Assembly: GCA_028281765.1 (NCBI GenBank)
Contig: JANQJF010000098.1
Location: 1 to 41,206, forward strand
Direction of reading: 5' to 3'
DNA: 41,206 nt
Source of the DNA: Planctomycetota bacterium
Lineage (GTDB): Bacteria; Planctomycetota; UBA1135; UBA2386
Part shown: positions 1 through 10,689 of the stretch, one piece after another
How positions within the stretch are numbered: position 1 is the first letter of the stretch
Layout of the letters: each line of letters begins with the position of its first letter
Made by a program: the position numbers and the translations under genes
Notes under the pieces: model-generated
The model's database searches: none
What the model saw: only the letters and a program-made list of their open reading frames with translations
Told to the model about the DNA's origin: nothing

Positions 1-99
1 CCTCAACTTGTCCACTGACAAGCCATGTCGTCGCAGCGCCTTGCGAGCGAACCCCAGGAACACCGACATACGCGACGCACTTCAGCGACACCCCACTAG
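1..99 (-). repeat. Dispersed CTAG-ended repeat element, copy A (truncated by the window start)
   Basis: Bases 1-38 are the reverse complement of the core of copy B (19995-20032), with 37 of 38 positions the same. The match to copy C continues to about base 52. Bases 53-99 are diverged but keep the same length and scattered matches to copy C, ending in CTAG at 96-99. That CTAG also supplies the TAG stop codon of the neighbouring TPR lipoprotein gene. The stem CTTGTC/GACAAG with a 4-base loop is intact. Read in the opposite sense to copies B and C. The far end lies outside the window. Confidence 0.75.
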
Positions 100-1379
100 A
101 GCGCCGACATGCGCCGCGTCAGCTCGGCGCGCTCGGTCGGAGTCAGCGCGACGCTGCAGCGCGACGCGCGTTCGAGATGTCGACGCGCCGCGTCGACGTC
201 TCCGGTGGCGTGCGCGATCACGCCGGCGTGATACCAGAGGCGGGGATCGGGAGTCTCGTGCTCGAGAGCACGCTCCATGACCGCGCTGGCTGTCGCGTTG
301 TCTCCGCTTCGGTGCAATGCCCAAGCGTGCGCGTCGCGAGTGAACACATCGGTGCGGGACTCGAGCTCGGTCTCGGCGAGCTGCAGCGCGGTCTCGGCCG
401 CTTGCTCTCGCGTGGCGAGGTAGAGGGAGAACGTGCGCGCGTCGTCTCGCGCACCCGTGCGCCGAAGCCGCGCCGCGACGTCCGCGGCTTCTTCGGTGCG
501 CTCCCCGGCGAGAAGCGCCTCCTCGAGCGCCCAGAGGTATTCCGGCTCGCCGCGTCGCGACGCCGCCTCGCGCAGGGACTCGGCCGCGGCGACGGTTTCT
601 CCGCTCGCGAGCTGCACGCGACCGAGCGTCAGGAGGGCGGCCGGATAGTTCGGCAGCACCTCGAGCGCAGCGTCAGCGGCGCGGCGCGCCGCCGTGAGGT
701 CTCCCGTGTTGAGCTCGATCCGCGCACGTTCGGACCACACCCAGGCAAGCGCCTCGGGATCGCGACGGCTGCCTGCGCCAGCCGCGAGCTCGAGAAGCTC
801 GCGCGCCCCCGGGACGTCGCCTCGGAGCCAGCGCACCCTCGCCGCGCGCGCGTACGACTGCAGGCACGGCTTGAGGTAGAGCATCTTCTGGTAGCACGCG
901 AGAGCCGCACGAAGTTCACCGCGATCGAGCAGGACATCGCCGAGCAGGCCCTGATCTTGGAAGTTGCCGCGCTCGTCGACGAGCTCGCGAGCGATGGACT
1001 CGGCCTCGGCGAAGCGGTGCAGGTTGTGGAGGACGAGCCCCTCGAGCATGCGACCGGACAGATCCCCGGGCGCGATCGACTCGATCACGGCCGCGCACTG
1101 TCGAGCCAGCTCGTAGTAGCCCGGATCCGACGCGGAACGGGCCTTCGCGATGAAGAGCGCGCCGAGCCGATCCCAGCTCGGGATCGCGTCCGCGTCGTCG
1201 CGCACCTCCTGTTGGCGACGCGCGATGCGACGATCGATCTCGCCTTCCGCGGGCTCGAACGCGAGAACGATGTCGCGAGGCTGCGGCCCGGTCGATTCAA
1301 ACTCGAATGAGGACTTTTCCTCACCACAGGACGCAGTCAGGCACGCGAGCGTAAGCAGGTACGGAGTGATGGACTTCAT
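96..1379 (-). CDS. TPR-repeat lipoprotein, secreted
   Basis: A 427-residue protein. The N-terminus is a lipoprotein signal peptide (positively charged start, hydrophobic segment, then LTASC with the lipidated cysteine near residue 18), so it should be anchored in a membrane facing the periplasm. The rest is alpha-helical with tetratricopeptide-like repeats (for example YQKMLYLKPCLQSYARAARV, and repeated A-rich helix pairs to about residue 410), which usually mediate protein contacts. No enzymatic domain is visible. It lies 74 bases downstream of the anti-sigma gene on the same strand and may be in its operon. Its last codon and TAG stop sit inside the end of repeat copy A. The specific role is unknown. 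Confidence 0.85.
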   Translation of the reverse strand: MKSITPYLLTLACLTASCGEEKSSFEFESTGPQPRDIVLAFEPAEGEIDRRIARRQQEVRDDADAIPSWDRLGALFIAKARSASDPGYYELARQCAAVIESIAPGDLSGRMLEGLVLHNLHRFAEAESIARELVDERGNFQDQGLLGDVLLDRGELRAALACYQKMLYLKPCLQSYARAARVRWLRGDVPGARELLELAAGAGSRRDPEALAWVWSERARIELNTGDLTAARRAADAALEVLPNYPAALLTLGRVQLASGETVAAAESLREAASRRGEPEYLWALEEALLAGERTEEAADVAARLRRTGARDDARTFSLYLATREQAAETALQLAETELESRTDVFTRDAHAWALHRSGDNATASAVMERALEHETPDPRLWYHAGVIAHATGDVDAARRHLERASRCSVALTPTERAELTRRMSAL

Positions 1380-1453
1380 GATCAGAAAATGGGGTCAGGT
1401 CGGTACGGACTCCGGGCCGGAGTCGACTCTTGGTTGAGGATTGCCTGCCCGAC

Positions 1454-2107
1454 TCAGTCGGTCAGGAGCTCGTCGCTGCGCGACGAGACGATCAGCAGAG
1501 TGCAGCCGTTCTCAGTGCTCTGCTCGCCGTGGATGCTGCCCTCCGGCGCGAACTGGTAGTCGCCGCAGCGCAGGACTTGATCTTCCACTCGAAGGTCACC
1601 CTGCAGGACGTAGCAGTGCTCGTCGCCGGCATGCTTGTGCCGTGGGTAGGACGTGCCGGCGGCCATACGCACGACCATCGTCACGCTGTCACGCACTTCA
1701 TCCACGTGGAGCTGTCGGATCTCGATCCCGGGCAGCCCGATCTCCTGCCATTCCGTCGCGTCGGAGCCGAGCGTGTAGAACTTCGGATCGGTGACGGCCC
1801 ACTTGTTCCAGAGCTGCACCTCTTCGGGATCGGGGGCCGCTTCCGCCACGGGCTCCGACGTCCCGACCGCACGCAGCACCCGCTCGCGGAGCGAGGCCGG
1901 TGGCTTGACCGGCTGCGCCGCAAGCAGCATCGATTCGAACACGCCGTGCACGATCTCAGCAGCCTGAGCGCAGATCTCACAGCCGGTATCGAGGTGCTCA
2001 CGCACCCACCCCGCGCCTTCCGCGCCCGAGAGCGCGCCGATCGCATCCAGCGCGATCTGCTCGATCGCGGCTCCGCGGTGGAGCTCTTTGTCGATAGGCG
2101 CTGTCAT
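1454..2107 (-). CDS. ChrR-like anti-sigma factor with C-terminal cupin domain
   Basis: A 217-residue protein. The N-terminal half carries a zinc-type anti-sigma signature, H38-x4-C43-x2-C46 (EHLDTGCEIC). The C-terminal half (about 110-210) is a cupin, with metal-ligand motif PRHKHAGDEHCYVLQGDL and a second conserved histidine in GSIHGEQ. This order matches the ChrR family, which holds an ECF sigma factor inactive until a signal (singlet oxygen in Rhodobacter) is sensed through the metal-binding domains. The start codon overlaps the stop of the upstream sigma gene as ATGA, so the pair is translationally coupled. The signal sensed here is not known. The Cys/His spacing is one residue longer than the classic H-x3-C-x2-C. 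Confidence 0.85.
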   Translation of the reverse strand: MTAPIDKELHRGAAIEQIALDAIGALSGAEGAGWVREHLDTGCEICAQAAEIVHGVFESMLLAAQPVKPPASLRERVLRAVGTSEPVAEAAPDPEEVQLWNKWAVTDPKFYTLGSDATEWQEIGLPGIEIRQLHVDEVRDSVTMVVRMAAGTSYPRHKHAGDEHCYVLQGDLRVEDQVLRCGDYQFAPEGSIHGEQSTENGCTLLIVSSRSDELLTD

Positions 2108-2808
2108 TGCTGTGCCTCCAGCGACTGGAGTAGGCTCGCGAGGTCGCGAATTCCGTTTCGTATGCGTGTCTTTACGGTTCCGAGCGGCTGATCGAGACGC
2201 TGGGCGATCTTGCCGTGACTGAGCCCCTCGAAGAACGCGAGCTCGATGACCTCGCGCTGCTCGGGTCGGAGCGACTGCAGCGCGCGGCGAATCGCCACGC
2301 TCTGGTCTGCCAAGTGGGCTTGGATGTCCGGAAGCGGACGTGGGTCCATGCGCGCGAGAACCTCGTCATCGATCGCGATTTCGCGTCGGGCGGTCGCGAG
2401 CCTCGATCGCAAGCGGTCGATGGCGCGGTTGCGCGTCATCGCCATCAGCCAGGAAGTGACTGAACCCCGGTCCGGGTCGAACGCCGCGGCCCTCTGCCAG
2501 GCCCGTTGGTATACGTCGAGACAGATGTCCTCGGCGGCTTCCGCATCGCTCAAGATGCGGAGGGCCAGGCCGTAGACCCAGCGGCTCGTCGCGTCGTAGA
2601 CGCGCGCGAACGCGGCTTGATCGCCGCTGGCAACCCGAACCACGTCGGCGGCGAGCGATTGCGTCGTCGCGTCGGTGATCCGGGGGGCTGGTTCGGGCTT
2701 GGTGCTCACGGGGCTCGGTCGGCTGGGGGTCAGCAGGTTACCGGGATATACGGGCGCGGTCGGGGATTGGATTGCGGCAGTTCGGACCTTCCTCGAATCG
2801 CCATCCAT
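2104..2808 (-). CDS. ECF-type RNA polymerase sigma factor, partner of the ChrR-like anti-sigma
   Basis: The protein carries a sigma-70 region 2 (about residues 60-135: AFARVYDATSRWVYGLALRI, then SWLMAMTRNRAIDRLRSR) and a region 4 helix-turn-helix (about 170-225: LRPEQREVIELAFFEGLSHG, then AQRLDQPLGTVKTRIRNGI). Regions 1 and 3 are absent, as expected for an ECF factor. The first 33 residues are Pro/Ser-rich and not part of the family, so a GTG at 2709 giving about 201 residues is an alternative start. With the ATG used here the start lies only 35 bases from the divergent FG-GAP gene. The stop overlaps the start of the cupin anti-sigma (ATGA). It should direct transcription of a stress regulon when released from the anti-sigma. 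Confidence 0.88.
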   Translation of the reverse strand: MDGDSRKVRTAAIQSPTAPVYPGNLLTPSRPSPVSTKPEPAPRITDATTQSLAADVVRVASGDQAAFARVYDATSRWVYGLALRILSDAEAAEDICLDVYQRAWQRAAAFDPDRGSVTSWLMAMTRNRAIDRLRSRLATARREIAIDDEVLARMDPRPLPDIQAHLADQSVAIRRALQSLRPEQREVIELAFFEGLSHGKIAQRLDQPLGTVKTRIRNGIRDLASLLQSLEAQQ

Positions 2809-2843
2809 CCATCGCGTCCCGACGAGCTGCTACAGTGAGAAGG

Positions 2844-4037
2844 ATGCTCGCCCTCGCTCTCGCCGCACTCGCCTCGGGCGTTTCTCCAGCTCCTCTCGGG
2901 CCACAGCCCGAGACCTCCCAGGAGCAGCCGGACGCGCAATCCTCCGCATTGCAGGCACGCGTAATCTCGCGAGGCCTCCATGCCCGCGGGCAGTGGCGCG
3001 GCAACCCGGCGTTCGCGGACTTCAACCGCGACGGCCATCTCGATCTCGTCGTGTCGAACCGCCGCTGGGATCGGAAGACGATGGGTGACGGCGTCTTCGT
3101 CTACCTCGGGGACGGCGCCGGCGGGTTCTCGGAAGTGATCGCTGGACTCGATCGCAGGCTCGGATACGGCGGGTCTGCCATCGGCGATGTCGACAAGGAC
3201 GGCTTCGTCGACATCGCCTACTCGGGTCACGACCAGACCCCACGGGTCTACCTCAACCAGCTCGCGCTCGACCCGCCGACCTGGAAGTGCGCGACGCCCG
3301 ACGGCATCCCGACGCATACGATCGTCGCGGACGTCGCCCTCGGTGACTTCGATCGCGACGGCCACCTCGATCTTGCGACGGTCGGTCAGTTCCCACGCCA
3401 GGGCGGGCTCTACGTGTGGCGAGGCGAAGGCACCGGCAAGTTCGCAAAGGAGCCCATCGAAGTGTTCGACGCCGAGCAGCACTACGGCTCCCGCGTCGAG
3501 TTCGCGGACGTGACCGGCGACGGGCACGTCGAGCTGCTGGTCGCGGCGTCGGCAGGGTTCCGCGCATACGGCTGGGACCCAGCGCGCAAACGGGCGGTCG
3601 GACTCTGCGAGGACCACCCGACGCTGCAGATCCTCGGCGCCGAGCTTTCGCTCGCGCCGTTCGACTTCGACGGTGACGGGGCGAACGAGATCGTGGTCGC
3701 GGGTTACAAGTACGCTGGCCACGCCCCTGTCCAGATCTACCGGCGCTCGGAGGGTGCCTTCGCACCCTGGGGCGAGGGTCTGCCCGCGGACGAATCGGTG
3801 TTCGACGTGAAGGTGGGCCATCTCGAGAAGGACGGACCGCCGGTCCTGTTCGTCGGCGGGCAGAACGGGATCCGCGCGTTCGCGATGGCCGAGCCCGGAC
3901 GATTCCGCGACCTCGGGCGCATCGACGACAGCGCCAAGCTGTTCGCGATCGGCGTCGCGGACTGCAATCGCGACGGGCGCGACGAAGTCGTGTGGATCGG
4001 CGAGGGCGGCGTGCGCGTGTACGAGATCACACGCTGA
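2844..4037 (+). CDS. Secreted FG-GAP/VCBS-repeat protein (beta-propeller)
   Basis: A 397-residue protein from the ATG at 2844, chosen because it is preceded by a good ribosome binding site (GAGAAGG) and opens with a signal peptide (MLALALAALASGVSPAP). The mature part has at least six calcium-binding D-x-D-x-D-G-type loops typical of FG-GAP/VCBS blades: DFNRDGHLDLV, DVDKDGFVDIA, DFDRDGHLDLA, DVTGDGHVELL, DFDGDGANEIV and DCNRDGRDEVV. These fold into a propeller used for surface adhesion or protein binding. No catalytic domain follows. It is transcribed divergently from the sigma gene, sharing a very short upstream region, so it could be a target of that sigma factor (inference). Confidence 0.88.
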   Translation: MLALALAALASGVSPAPLGPQPETSQEQPDAQSSALQARVISRGLHARGQWRGNPAFADFNRDGHLDLVVSNRRWDRKTMGDGVFVYLGDGAGGFSEVIAGLDRRLGYGGSAIGDVDKDGFVDIAYSGHDQTPRVYLNQLALDPPTWKCATPDGIPTHTIVADVALGDFDRDGHLDLATVGQFPRQGGLYVWRGEGTGKFAKEPIEVFDAEQHYGSRVEFADVTGDGHVELLVAASAGFRAYGWDPARKRAVGLCEDHPTLQILGAELSLAPFDFDGDGANEIVVAGYKYAGHAPVQIYRRSEGAFAPWGEGLPADESVFDVKVGHLEKDGPPVLFVGGQNGIRAFAMAEPGRFRDLGRIDDSAKLFAIGVADCNRDGRDEVVWIGEGGVRVYEITR

Positions 4038-4238
4038 GTCGCGGAGAGTCACCCGGGCCGGATTCCATACCCGCCCCACGATGGCATCGGCCCCTCAAGG
4101 CTGCGGCACGCGACCTCCGAAACTATCGACAGTGATGGAGGAGGCTCGAATCGGTTCACCCGTCAGGAATGGCGGCACGCGGGACGCGCGCGGCGCGTAC
4201 CCGCCGCATCTCCCAATGCGGATCCGAACTCGAGATCG

Positions 4239-6467
<2,229 letters not shown>

Positions 6468-6578
6468 CGACGGCTCCGCTCTCCGATCGCGATTCTCCCC
6501 GCGGCCCCTGCGAGATTCGGCTACCATGCCGCGGTCGCTCCCTCAGTCATTGAGAATCGGCCCTCGGAGAATCGGGAA

Positions 6579-9104
6579 ATGAAGAGGACCTCCATCACTT
6601 TCGCTCTGCTCTTGGCGTCGCCGCTGCTCGCGCAGTCTCGGCGCGCCCCGTTCCACGCCGCGACCCTGGTGTTCCCCGACGACACGTCGATCGTGTCGAC
6701 GGGCGACTTCGACGCCGACGGTGACGTCGACGCGGTCGGCTGGTACTTCGTCGACTCGGACGAAGACGAAGCCCTGATTCGCGTCTACCACAATGACGGG
6801 CAGGGCCACTTCACCGAGGTGGGTTCGCCGATGTCGCTCCCCTACTTCGACCAGTTCTCTTGGGATCTCGACGTCGGCACCATCGACGCCGTGGCCGGTG
6901 ACGACTGGGTCGCCGGCTTCGACACGACGATTCAGCTGTCGACCGGCGCGACCTGGAACGAACCGGGACACATCCGCGCCGTCGCGTTGTTCGACGGGGA
7001 CCAGGACGGGGATGACGACCTCGTCGTGCTCGGCAGCGGACTGCGCTACTACCAGAACGTCAACGGCGTGTTCACCCTCGTGAACTCGATGGCCGCGAGC
7101 GAGCACGGCGAGCTGCACCCCGCGGACGCCGACGGCGCGCCCGGCGTCGACTTGCTGTGCATCGACGAACTCGGCGTGAAACCGCTGACCGTGCAGAACG
7201 GCACGTTGGTCGCGGGCGCCACGAGCCCGTGGCTGAACGGGATCTTCGGCGGCGCGATGATGGTCGCCGGCGACATCGACGGGGACGGCGACGACGACGT
7301 CGTCGGTTTCATACCCGAGTCGCAGTTCGGCGGACCCGCGACGTATCAGGTCTTGCGACGTACGGGCCCGACCACGTTCCAGCCGGAACCACCGGTCGAA
7401 GGCGGACCCGCGACGGGACTCGCGGACGTCGACGGGGACGGCGACCTCGACGGGGTCTGCTGTGGCGGCGGCGGCGGACCGTTCCCGGTCACCAACCGGA
7501 TGCAATCGACCTACCACGTCGCGATCAATGACGGCACCGGTGCATTCGAGAACGCGTGGCCGATCCGCGGCTACGGCGCGTTCCGACTCGCCGGCCACGC
7601 CGACGCCGATGGCGACGGGCACCCCGACCTGATCGCCGGACGCACGATCCTGTTCGATCGCGGCGGGTTCGCCTACCAGCCACACACCGAGGGGAACGGC
7701 TGGCAGATCCCGTTCGCCGACTTCGACGGGGACGGCGACGTCGACTGGGACATCCGGTTCGCGCAGCGCCTCGAGAACTCCGGCACCGGCATCGTCGAGC
7801 GAACGTCGGTCACGCCCCCACCGATCTCGCACGGCTGGCTGCACGGCCGCCCGCTGACAGGCGACTTCGACGGCGATGGCGACGTCGACATGATCTGCCG
7901 CAACGCCGTGGGCCAGAGCCTGCAGTCGGCCAGCGTCTACGGCATGCGTCTTCTGCTTCAGGAAGGCGCGGGCCACTACGTCGACGGCGGTCTCGCCGCG
8001 CCCGCCGGCGTCAACTTCCTGGGTCAGCCGCACTGGACGCACGAGGACCCGCGCCGCGAGCTCGTCGTCGACTTCGACGGCGATGGTGATCTCGATGTGC
8101 TGACCACGTTCTGGCCCGACCTGAGGGTCTGGAGCAACGACGGCTCGGGCTCCTTCAGCGAGCAGGTCATCCCCGACATCTGGGGCGAGCCACGCGCTCT
8201 CGTCGACATCGACCTCGACGGTCAACTCGACCTGCTCACGACGCGCGGATACTACTTCCGCACCGGGCCCACGTCGTTCGCCCTGGGTACGAACTTCCCC
8301 CTCCAGTCCCAGAGCGAAGTCAACGTCGCCGATCTCGACGACGACTTCTTCCCGGAGATCTTGTTCCGACCGTTCACCTCGCAGTCGCTGAGCATCCTCT
8401 GGAATCAGGGCAATCGGAACTTCCAACAAATCGACTACCCGGCGCCGGTGTTCCTCGACGACACCCTCGCCCCTTTGATCTGCCTGGACGCCGACGACGA
8501 TGGTCACCAGGACGTCATGCTCGGCCGCGTTTCCGATGTCGACGACGAAGGCACGCTGATCCTGTTCGGCGACGGCCACGGCGCGTTCCCCGAGCACGTG
8601 GTGCAAATGTTCGACGCCGGCCCGCTCGTCGACGTGGACGGCGACGGAGACCGCGACGTGCTCGGCCCGCTCGTCGTGCGGAGTCAGCGGTACTCGATTC
8701 CGTTTGACGGGGTGTCCGAGCAGTACGGACACGGCACGCCCGGCGCGGGCGGCGTCGTGCCGAAGCTCGGTGCGACCGGCCCATTCCGGGCGGGTTTCGT
8801 CGCCGACATCCGCGCCGTCGGAGCGCCGGGCGCGGCACCGGTGTTGATCGTGCTCGGCCTCGCGCCGATCGATTGGGCCGAGTTCCCGCTGGCCGGGATG
8901 ACGGGGTTCGCGCGGCCGGACGTGGTGATTCCGACGGTCGCGACGGGAGCGCCGGGTGTGCCTGGGGTCGGCGACGCGTCGTTCGGGGTGCTGGTGCCGG
9001 CGGGTATTGTTGCGCTGGACGTGTATCACCAGGCGTTCGTCATCGACGCGGCCGGGGTCGGGGGCGCGACGCAGACGGCGGGTTTGTGGGTCGGGTATCG
9101 GTAG
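6579..9104 (+). CDS. Large secreted FG-GAP/VCBS-repeat protein with a Planctomycete C-terminal domain
   Basis: An 841-residue exported protein. The signal peptide is MKRTSITFALLLASPLLAQ. About twelve Asp-rich calcium loops of the D-x-D-x-D-G-D-x-D type are spread over residues 40-700 (for example DFDADGDVDAV, DIDGDGDDDVVGF, DFDGDGDVDMI, DADDDGHQDVM), consistent with one or two beta-propellers outside the cell. The last 125 residues (from about 715) form a separate Gly/Ala/Val-rich domain opening YGHGTPGAGG and closing TAGLWVGYR. I recognise this as a recurrent C-terminal domain of Planctomycetota surface proteins without known function. Codon choice becomes rich in G-ending codons over this last domain. 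The gene ends at a strong bidirectional terminator. Confidence 0.9.
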   Translation: MKRTSITFALLLASPLLAQSRRAPFHAATLVFPDDTSIVSTGDFDADGDVDAVGWYFVDSDEDEALIRVYHNDGQGHFTEVGSPMSLPYFDQFSWDLDVGTIDAVAGDDWVAGFDTTIQLSTGATWNEPGHIRAVALFDGDQDGDDDLVVLGSGLRYYQNVNGVFTLVNSMAASEHGELHPADADGAPGVDLLCIDELGVKPLTVQNGTLVAGATSPWLNGIFGGAMMVAGDIDGDGDDDVVGFIPESQFGGPATYQVLRRTGPTTFQPEPPVEGGPATGLADVDGDGDLDGVCCGGGGGPFPVTNRMQSTYHVAINDGTGAFENAWPIRGYGAFRLAGHADADGDGHPDLIAGRTILFDRGGFAYQPHTEGNGWQIPFADFDGDGDVDWDIRFAQRLENSGTGIVERTSVTPPPISHGWLHGRPLTGDFDGDGDVDMICRNAVGQSLQSASVYGMRLLLQEGAGHYVDGGLAAPAGVNFLGQPHWTHEDPRRELVVDFDGDGDLDVLTTFWPDLRVWSNDGSGSFSEQVIPDIWGEPRALVDIDLDGQLDLLTTRGYYFRTGPTSFALGTNFPLQSQSEVNVADLDDDFFPEILFRPFTSQSLSILWNQGNRNFQQIDYPAPVFLDDTLAPLICLDADDDGHQDVMLGRVSDVDDEGTLILFGDGHGAFPEHVVQMFDAGPLVDVDGDGDRDVLGPLVVRSQRYSIPFDGVSEQYGHGTPGAGGVVPKLGATGPFRAGFVADIRAVGAPGAAPVLIVLGLAPIDWAEFPLAGMTGFARPDVVIPTVATGAPGVPGVGDASFGVLVPAGIVALDVYHQAFVIDAAGVGGATQTAGLWVGYR

Positions 9105-9154
9105 TTTCCGGGGGGGGTGCGGGCGCGGGCGGGTGCGGGGCACGGGCACGGGTC

Positions 9155-9189
9155 CTTTTTTGTTCACGCCTTCGGCGTGAACAAAAAAG
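9155..9189. terminator. Bidirectional Rho-independent terminator
   Basis: A perfect 16-bp inverted repeat (9155-9170 with 9174-9189) around the 3-base loop TTC. The inner 9 bp are GC-rich and the outer part is a run of six T on the left matched by six A on the right, so each strand has a hairpin followed by a U tract. It lies between two convergent genes, the FG-GAP protein (ending 9104) and the DUF3344-like protein (ending 9246), and should stop transcription from both sides. Confidence 0.93.
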
Positions 9190-9245
9190 AAGGGCGCCAT
9201 CGGACCATCGTCCGACAGCACCCTTCCGCGGGAGGGACGCACGGC

Positions 9246-10517
9246 TCAGTTGTCTTCGACTTGCTCGTCAGCGCACGCCTGGCGATTCCACGTGCGCAAG
9301 ATCTGGGTCGCGAACTGGTAGACCCCGAGGTCGTAGGTCGCGAGGACCATGTTGACCGCATCCGTAAGGAGTTCGGCAGGGAACGGGTACGCGTGGACCG
9401 GCGAGCGGGCGTTGAGGAGCGCCGCCGTTCCTTCACGTAGCAGTTCGCGAGCAGGGCCGAGAGGCGCGATGCCTGCGGGGGCGACGAGCGTCTCGTTCAG
9501 GGAAAGATCGCCGAGCAAGTCGGCATAAACCGGCAAGAGAGCCGTGGACTGCGTGATGAATGTCGAAGCGAGCGAATCGGCCGGGCTGTAGCCCGTCCAG
9601 AGCTCGGGGTGCTGGCTCCAGAACTTCGGAGTTCCGTCGCAAGCGAGATACGGTTCGGGAAGCACGAGCGCAGACGCGATCCAGGTCAGCGACGCGGGCT
9701 TCTGAGTCGGCAGCTCCGGCGTCGAGAGCAAGCGGACCGAGACCTTCTGCGCACCGGCCGGAATCGTCAGCGGCAGGACGTAGGTGTCCCACTCGAGGAA
9801 GTCGCGGCTGCGCACCTTGTCGAACAAGATGCCCGCGGGGCCATCGTCGATGCGGACCGACACGGCGGCCGGACGCGAGCGGTGTGCGACGCCGGAGACC
9901 ATGAACAGGATCTCCGACTGGCGATCCAGTTCGGACGGCTCGAACTCGTAGTCCTGCTCGATCGTCGTGTCGAGCGGCACGGCGAAGTCGGCGAACGCGT
10001 TGTCCGCGCCTTCGCGCAGATCGATGATCGCTTCGCTGCCGTCGTCGTAGATCACGACCACACCCCCACCGTTGGTCGCGAGGAAGTCGAGGCCGTCGAG
10101 CACGACGATGTTGTCGCCGCCGCGGATCAGGCCAAGCTCGGTGATGTCCGCGCGATACGCGATGCTGTAGCGCGGGTAGATGCCGCGCTCACGGAAGAAC
10201 AGCGTCGACTCGCCGACCTGCGTGCCCCGCACCTCGATGCCGTTGATGAGCGCGGTGTCGTCGCCCTCGTCGGCGCCGGCCGCGAGCCCGTGCCAGTAGA
10301 GCAGCACCTGCTCGACGCTCGCCTCACCCGGCACGTGCAGGGTCAAGAACGCCGGCTGCGTGTGGAGTCCACCGCCCGCGGCGACGATGCCGGAACCCGT
10401 CGCGAGTTCTAGATCCCGGGGCGGAGTGAGCGCCTCGGGACGCGGCAGTTCCTGAGCGTGACCGATGCTGGCGGCGAAAGCCGTCGCGCTCACGAGCGCG
10501 AAGAAAGTGGGCTTCAT
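9246..10517 (-). CDS. Secreted DUF3344-like surface protein with a GTPGYWKNHPEAW-type C-terminal domain
   Basis: A 423-residue exported protein (signal peptide MKPTFFALVSATAFAASIGHA). Residues about 30-285 look like the beta-sandwich of DUF3344-type surface proteins: VLLYWHGLAAG, the YRADITELG strand, and VVVIYDDGSEAIIDLREG. From about residue 290 the sequence CDGTPKFWSQHPELW opens a second helical domain resembling the GTPGYWKNHPEAW domains found at the C-termini of some secreted bacterial proteins. The protein is probably displayed on or released from the cell surface. Its ligand is unknown. The gene follows the cytochrome c/HEAT gene on the same strand with a hairpin between them, and converges on the FG-GAP gene at a shared terminator. 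Confidence 0.75.
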   Translation of the reverse strand: MKPTFFALVSATAFAASIGHAQELPRPEALTPPRDLELATGSGIVAAGGGLHTQPAFLTLHVPGEASVEQVLLYWHGLAAGADEGDDTALINGIEVRGTQVGESTLFFRERGIYPRYSIAYRADITELGLIRGGDNIVVLDGLDFLATNGGGVVVIYDDGSEAIIDLREGADNAFADFAVPLDTTIEQDYEFEPSELDRQSEILFMVSGVAHRSRPAAVSVRIDDGPAGILFDKVRSRDFLEWDTYVLPLTIPAGAQKVSVRLLSTPELPTQKPASLTWIASALVLPEPYLACDGTPKFWSQHPELWTGYSPADSLASTFITQSTALLPVYADLLGDLSLNETLVAPAGIAPLGPARELLREGTAALLNARSPVHAYPFPAELLTDAVNMVLATYDLGVYQFATQILRTWNRQACADEQVEDN

Positions 10518-10600
10518 CTGTGTGACTGTCCTTCCGATTTCCTTGCCGAAGGTTAGCCCGCGATCGGTCGGGTCGCGGATTACCAGGAAGGCTCGGAAGT

Positions 10601-10627
10601 CGAGTCGCCGATGGGACGGGCGACTCG
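10601..10627 (-). terminator. Hairpin between the cytochrome c/HEAT gene and the DUF3344-like gene
   Basis: A perfect 9-bp inverted repeat (CGAGTCGCC at 10601-10609 with GGCGACTCG at 10619-10627) and a 9-base loop. It lies 63 bases beyond the stop of the cytochrome c gene and 84 bases before the start of the next gene on the same strand. No T tract follows on either strand, so it could be a terminator lacking a U tract, an mRNA-stabilising stem or a protein site. The rest of the 172-base gap shows nothing I recognise. Confidence 0.45.
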
Positions 10628-10689
10628 GGGCGGGACAATTCTTCTCAAAGAGCGGGAATACGCCGCATGGCGTCGCGCAGCGCTCGTCC

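Noticed and set aside
6543..9242. 899-codon open frame antisense to the large FG-GAP gene
   Set aside because: It mirrors the Asp/Val-rich repeats (GAC on one strand reads GTC on the other), giving repetitive VAVPVDV-like text. The sense frame has a signal peptide and family motifs, so this is a compositional shadow.
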